Shown piece by piece: positions 61,243 through 64,000 of a stretch of DNA of 64,000 nucleotides. The stretch comes from Chryseobacterium daecheongense (GTDB lineage: Bacteria > Bacteroidota > Bacteroidia > Flavobacteriales > Weeksellaceae), in assembly GCA_027920525.1 (NCBI GenBank), contig CP115858.1:1178001-1242000 (forward strand). Direction: 5' to 3'. Each line of letters opens with the position of its first letter. Position 1 is the first letter of the stretch. The notes under the pieces were generated by a model. That model ran no database searches and was not told the DNA's origin. It was given only the letters and a program-made list of their open reading frames with translations. Both the position numbers and the translations under genes were made by a program.

Positions 61243-62046
61243 TTAAACTACTTTCGCTTTTCTGGTAATCCTGGCCAGCCATGCGGGGAAAAATCTTTTA
61301 AGAAAAACACCCAGAACTTCCTTGCCTCCTATCGCTTTCTGGTATTTTTTCTTTTCAATCGCACGAAGCATTTTTCTGGCAAAAACGTGAGCCGGCATAC
61401 CATTTTGGGTTGCATTATCCATGGTTCCCTGTGAAGATCCGTCTCCGGTTACGGCATTCATTGAAATATTGGTTTGTATAAACCCCGGACAAATAATAGT
61501 TATCAGAATATTTTCTTTGTATAATTCTGCCCGAAGAGCATCAAAAAAGCCATGCAAAGCATGTTTTGCTCCCGCATAACCACTCCGCATCGGAGCCCCG
61601 AAAATACCCATAAGGCTTGAAACAACAGCAATCTGTCCTCCTCCATTCCTGATCATGTAAGGAATTGTTGCTTTGGTAAGGGCCACTGTCCCAATATAAT
61701 CTATGTCTATCAGACGTTTATCAACTTCAATATCAGTTTCCATTGCCAGAGACCGCTGAGACAAGCCTGCATTGTTAATAAGAAGATCAATACTTCCGAA
61801 TTTTCCAGCTGCCTCTGCTGCAACAATAGCCATATTCTTATAATTGTAAAGGTCCAGTGGTAATACCGCGTACCGATTTTTGGACAGCTTTGCTTTTTGC
61901 GCAACTGCTTCCAGCTGATCTTCTTTTCTGGATGAAAGAATTATTTTTGCTGTAGTCTTTGCAGCCAGCTCCATTACCAATGCTTCTCCTATTCCGGAAG
62001 AAGCCCCTGTGATCCAAACTGTTTTATCATCAAAGTAGGTGCTCAT
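61243..62046 (-). CDS. SDR family NAD(P)-dependent oxidoreductase
   Basis: A 267-residue short-chain dehydrogenase. TGASSGIGEAL near residue 13, NNAGLSQ, Ser in AVVSSLMGIFGAP, Tyr-Lys in YAGAKHAL, and CPGFIQTNIS. The end is hydrophobic and basic (VLGVFLKRFFPAWLARITRKAKV), so it may be membrane-associated, similar to DHRS7-type enzymes. It lies 16 bp after the FAD-dehydrogenase gene on the same strand, so the two are probably co-transcribed. Confidence 0.9.
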   Translation of the reverse strand: MSTYFDDKTVWITGASSGIGEALVMELAAKTTAKIILSSRKEDQLEAVAQKAKLSKNRYAVLPLDLYNYKNMAIVAAEAAGKFGSIDLLINNAGLSQRSLAMETDIEVDKRLIDIDYIGTVALTKATIPYMIRNGGGQIAVVSSLMGIFGAPMRSGYAGAKHALHGFFDALRAELYKENILITIICPGFIQTNISMNAVTGDGSSQGTMDNATQNGMPAHVFARKMLRAIEKKKYQKAIGGKEVLGVFLKRFFPAWLARITRKAKVV

Positions 62047-62062
62047 GATATTGTTCTTTATC

Positions 62063-63724
62063 TTATTTCAGCCCGGCAATATATTTTCCGGCTTTCATTC
62101 CTGAAAAAATACAGCCTCCTAAAAAGGTTCCTTCCAGGGCTCGATAGCCATGCATTCCTCCCCCTCCGAAACCTGCAACCTCCCCAGCCGCATAAAGTCC
62201 TTCTATTATTGTATCATATTCTCTTAAAACCTGTCCATTCAGATTGGTCTTAATCCCTCCTAACGTTTTTCTTGTCAGAATATTAAGCCTTACCGCAATT
62301 AAAGGTCCGTTTCGTGGATCCAGTATCTTGTGTGGTGTGGCTACTCTTCCCAATTTATCTCCAAGGTATTTTCTGGTACTTCTTATGTAATTCACCTGTG
62401 TATCTTTTGAAAACGAGTTATCCAATTCTCTGTCCCTGGCTTCGATCTGAGATTTTACCTTTTCATAATCCAAAAGATGATCTCCGGAAAGTTCATTCAT
62501 CCTTTTAATCAGATCCTGAAGATTATCCGATACAATAAAATCTTTTCCATGTTCTTTAAAAGCTTCCACAGGACCTGGTGCTTTTTTCCCAAAGATTCTT
62601 TTAAAAAAAAGACCGTAATCCTTATTTGTAATGTCAGGGTTTTGCTCGGAGCCAGAAAGGGCAAACTCTTTTTTAATGATTTTTTGTGTTAAAATAAACC
62701 ACGAATAAGAAAACCCAGTATCCTGTATGTATTTCAGGGTTCCCAATGTGTCAAACCCAGGTAAGAAAGGCGCTGGAAGCCTGTTTCCATTCGCATCAAA
62801 CCACAGGGATGAAGGTCCCGGTAATATCCTGATCCCATGATCCGGCCAAATAGGATTCCAGTTTTGAAGACCTTCCGTATAGTGCCACATCCGATCCCTG
62901 TTGATGATATCAGCTCCGACATTTTCAGTAATCCCTATCATTTTCCCGTCTACATAAGCAGGAACTCCAGATACCATTTTTTCAGGAGCTTTACCTAATC
63001 GTTGCGGCCAGTTTTTGCGCACCAGTTCATGATTAGCTCCTATTCCTCCGGAAGCAATAATAATATGGGGTGCACTATATTTGAATTGTGAAACAACAAT
63101 TCTGCTGGTTGCCTCACCTCTTTCTTTATTGTCATTTTCAAGAATGTCTCCTTCAATGCCTGTGACCTTACCATTTTCTGTAATAAGGCTGGTAACGCGA
63201 TGCCTGAACCTCATTTCAAGAAGCCCTTTTGCTTTTGCTTCGTAAGCCTTTTCTACAAAAGGTTTTACAACTCCGGTCCCAGTGCCCCAGCTTACATGAA
63301 AACGAGGAACGGAGTTACCATGCCCATCCGCGGAGCCATCTCCTCTTTCTGCCCACCCCACCATGAACATCAGCTTAATTCCCATTTTAGAAATATAATC
63401 ATACTTTTCGTTAGCTGCGAAATTCAGATAGGCTTCTGCCCATTGTTTCGGCCAATAATCTTCTTTACGATCAAAACCTGCTGTTCCCATCCAGTCCTGT
63501 TTCGCCAGTTCATAAGAGTCCTTAATTCCTACTCTTCGCTGCTGAGGAGAATTAATCAGAAAAAGACCACCAAAAGACCAGAATGCCTGTCCTCCGATAT
63601 TCTGTTCTGTCTCCTGATCGATCAATAATACTTTTTTTCCGGCGTTCGTTATTTCCATAGCAGCAGTAAGTCCTGCCAAACCAAAACCTACGATAATTGC
63701 ATCTGGTTGAAATTCATTGTCCAT
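62063..63724 (-). CDS. FAD-binding dehydrogenase (fumarate reductase/KstD-like flavoprotein)
   Basis: A 553-residue flavoprotein from MDNEFQPDAIIVGFGLAGL. A start 51 nt upstream (MLKSIILVNR...) is rejected because it precedes the Rossmann start by an unrelated stretch. The dinucleotide site is GFGLAGLTAA with DQETEQNIGGQAFW. The family end GLYAAGEVAGFGGGGMHGYR (in parts) and FLGGCIFSGMKAG are present. It belongs to the fumarate reductase/succinate dehydrogenase flavoprotein superfamily, the branch annotated as FAD-binding dehydrogenase. The substrate (for example a ketosteroid or other alpha,beta-unsaturated ketone) is not known. Operon with the downstream SDR gene. Confidence 0.9.
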   Translation of the reverse strand: MDNEFQPDAIIVGFGLAGLTAAMEITNAGKKVLLIDQETEQNIGGQAFWSFGGLFLINSPQQRRVGIKDSYELAKQDWMGTAGFDRKEDYWPKQWAEAYLNFAANEKYDYISKMGIKLMFMVGWAERGDGSADGHGNSVPRFHVSWGTGTGVVKPFVEKAYEAKAKGLLEMRFRHRVTSLITENGKVTGIEGDILENDNKERGEATSRIVVSQFKYSAPHIIIASGGIGANHELVRKNWPQRLGKAPEKMVSGVPAYVDGKMIGITENVGADIINRDRMWHYTEGLQNWNPIWPDHGIRILPGPSSLWFDANGNRLPAPFLPGFDTLGTLKYIQDTGFSYSWFILTQKIIKKEFALSGSEQNPDITNKDYGLFFKRIFGKKAPGPVEAFKEHGKDFIVSDNLQDLIKRMNELSGDHLLDYEKVKSQIEARDRELDNSFSKDTQVNYIRSTRKYLGDKLGRVATPHKILDPRNGPLIAVRLNILTRKTLGGIKTNLNGQVLREYDTIIEGLYAAGEVAGFGGGGMHGYRALEGTFLGGCIFSGMKAGKYIAGLK

Positions 63725-63890
63725 TGGCGGTAAGTGTAACAAAATTCTATTAACTAAGATAATAGATTTTAACATTATAAAGCGTCAATTATTTTCAGCT
63801 TTACTAATTTTATTCCACTTTTATTATGTTTTGAATATTATATTACAAAAGACTTTAATTATGTAAAAGTTGGGATTTAGAAGTAAAAAA

Positions 63891-63922
63891 TATAACAAAA
63901 GAAAGGGACCACTTTTGTTATA
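63891..63922. repeat. Perfect 11-bp inverted repeat (TATAACAAAAG-N10-CTTTTGTTATA)
   Basis: The arms are perfect and the loop is AAAGGGACCA. It lies in the gene-free right end of the window. It may be a terminator, an operator or part of a feature beyond the edge. Confidence 0.5.
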
Positions 63923-64000
63923 ATACTTAATTTGATATAGTTAAATCCCTTATTATTCAAAAAATATTCGATAAAAAAACAGAAGAATAAAAAAATATAT

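Overview
The window looks like chromosomal DNA of a Bacteroidota member of the Flavobacteriales, most like Chryseobacterium (inferred, not searched). Support comes from AT-rich sequence, many TAnnTTTG-type -7 promoter boxes with almost no Shine-Dalgarno sequences, a GLPGLI-family protein, a type IX secretion (T9SS) sorting tail, an M56/BlaI pair, LytS/LytTR two-component pairs and short GG-leader Cys peptides. No insertion sequence, prophage or CRISPR array was seen.

Layout. 1-3.5 kb: a truncated PBP4-type peptidase (dacB), pepE, a TPR protein, a DUF1905/YdeI-like protein and a transaldolase-type TalC protein. 3.5-7.6 kb: a GLPGLI protein, the BlaI/M56 pair and an unknown secreted protein. 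7.7-10.5 kb: a Crp/Fnr regulator followed by an NTF2-like, a secreted VOC and an SDR gene. 10.6-11 kb: four tandem initiator tRNA genes. 11-14.4 kb: yciO, yaaA, prmC, a CHMI-like protein and DUF4180. 14.3-18 kb: an epimerase/SDR pair, a membrane AraC-type regulator and a rhomboid protease. 18-23 kb: parC, a small membrane protein and parE. 23.2-30 kb: a propeller-type LytS kinase with its LytTR regulator, then a T9SS-exported PKD protein and a lipoprotein/papain-like hydrolase pair. 30-34.6 kb: aminotransferase, cardiolipin synthase, SDR and AraC. 34.7-35.6 kb: three GG-leader Cys-rich peptides. 35.7-49.3 kb: housekeeping genes (ychF, ferritin, GHL10 lipoprotein, typA, DJ-1/PfpI, YceI, tex, RDD, M28 peptidase, histone H1-like). 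49.7-64 kb: a SWIM/SNF2 helicase, AraC, an MFS transporter, a second LytS/LytTR pair, a lipoprotein, a TPR/HTH membrane protein, a gene-free stretch with its own promoter and terminator, SRPBCC, SDR and an FAD-binding dehydrogenase.

The strongest new signals are four. (1) Paired direct repeats with a 21-bp period, the geometry of LytTR operators, lie at the same 63-bp distance from the -7 box upstream of both transcription units that follow the first LytTR system; a similar repeat precedes the second LytS/LytTR operon. This predicts a local regulon of a T9SS protein and a glycine-zipper lipoprotein with a papain-like hydrolase. (2) Three consecutive GG-leader peptides share a Cys framework and have individual terminators, with no exporter nearby. 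(3) The initiator-tRNA array has spacers that carry a hairpin with a compensatory base-pair change. (4) A well-formed promoter and terminator enclose about 350 nt with no gene at 59.9-60.3 kb.

All functional calls come from reading motifs in the sequence; no database search was run.
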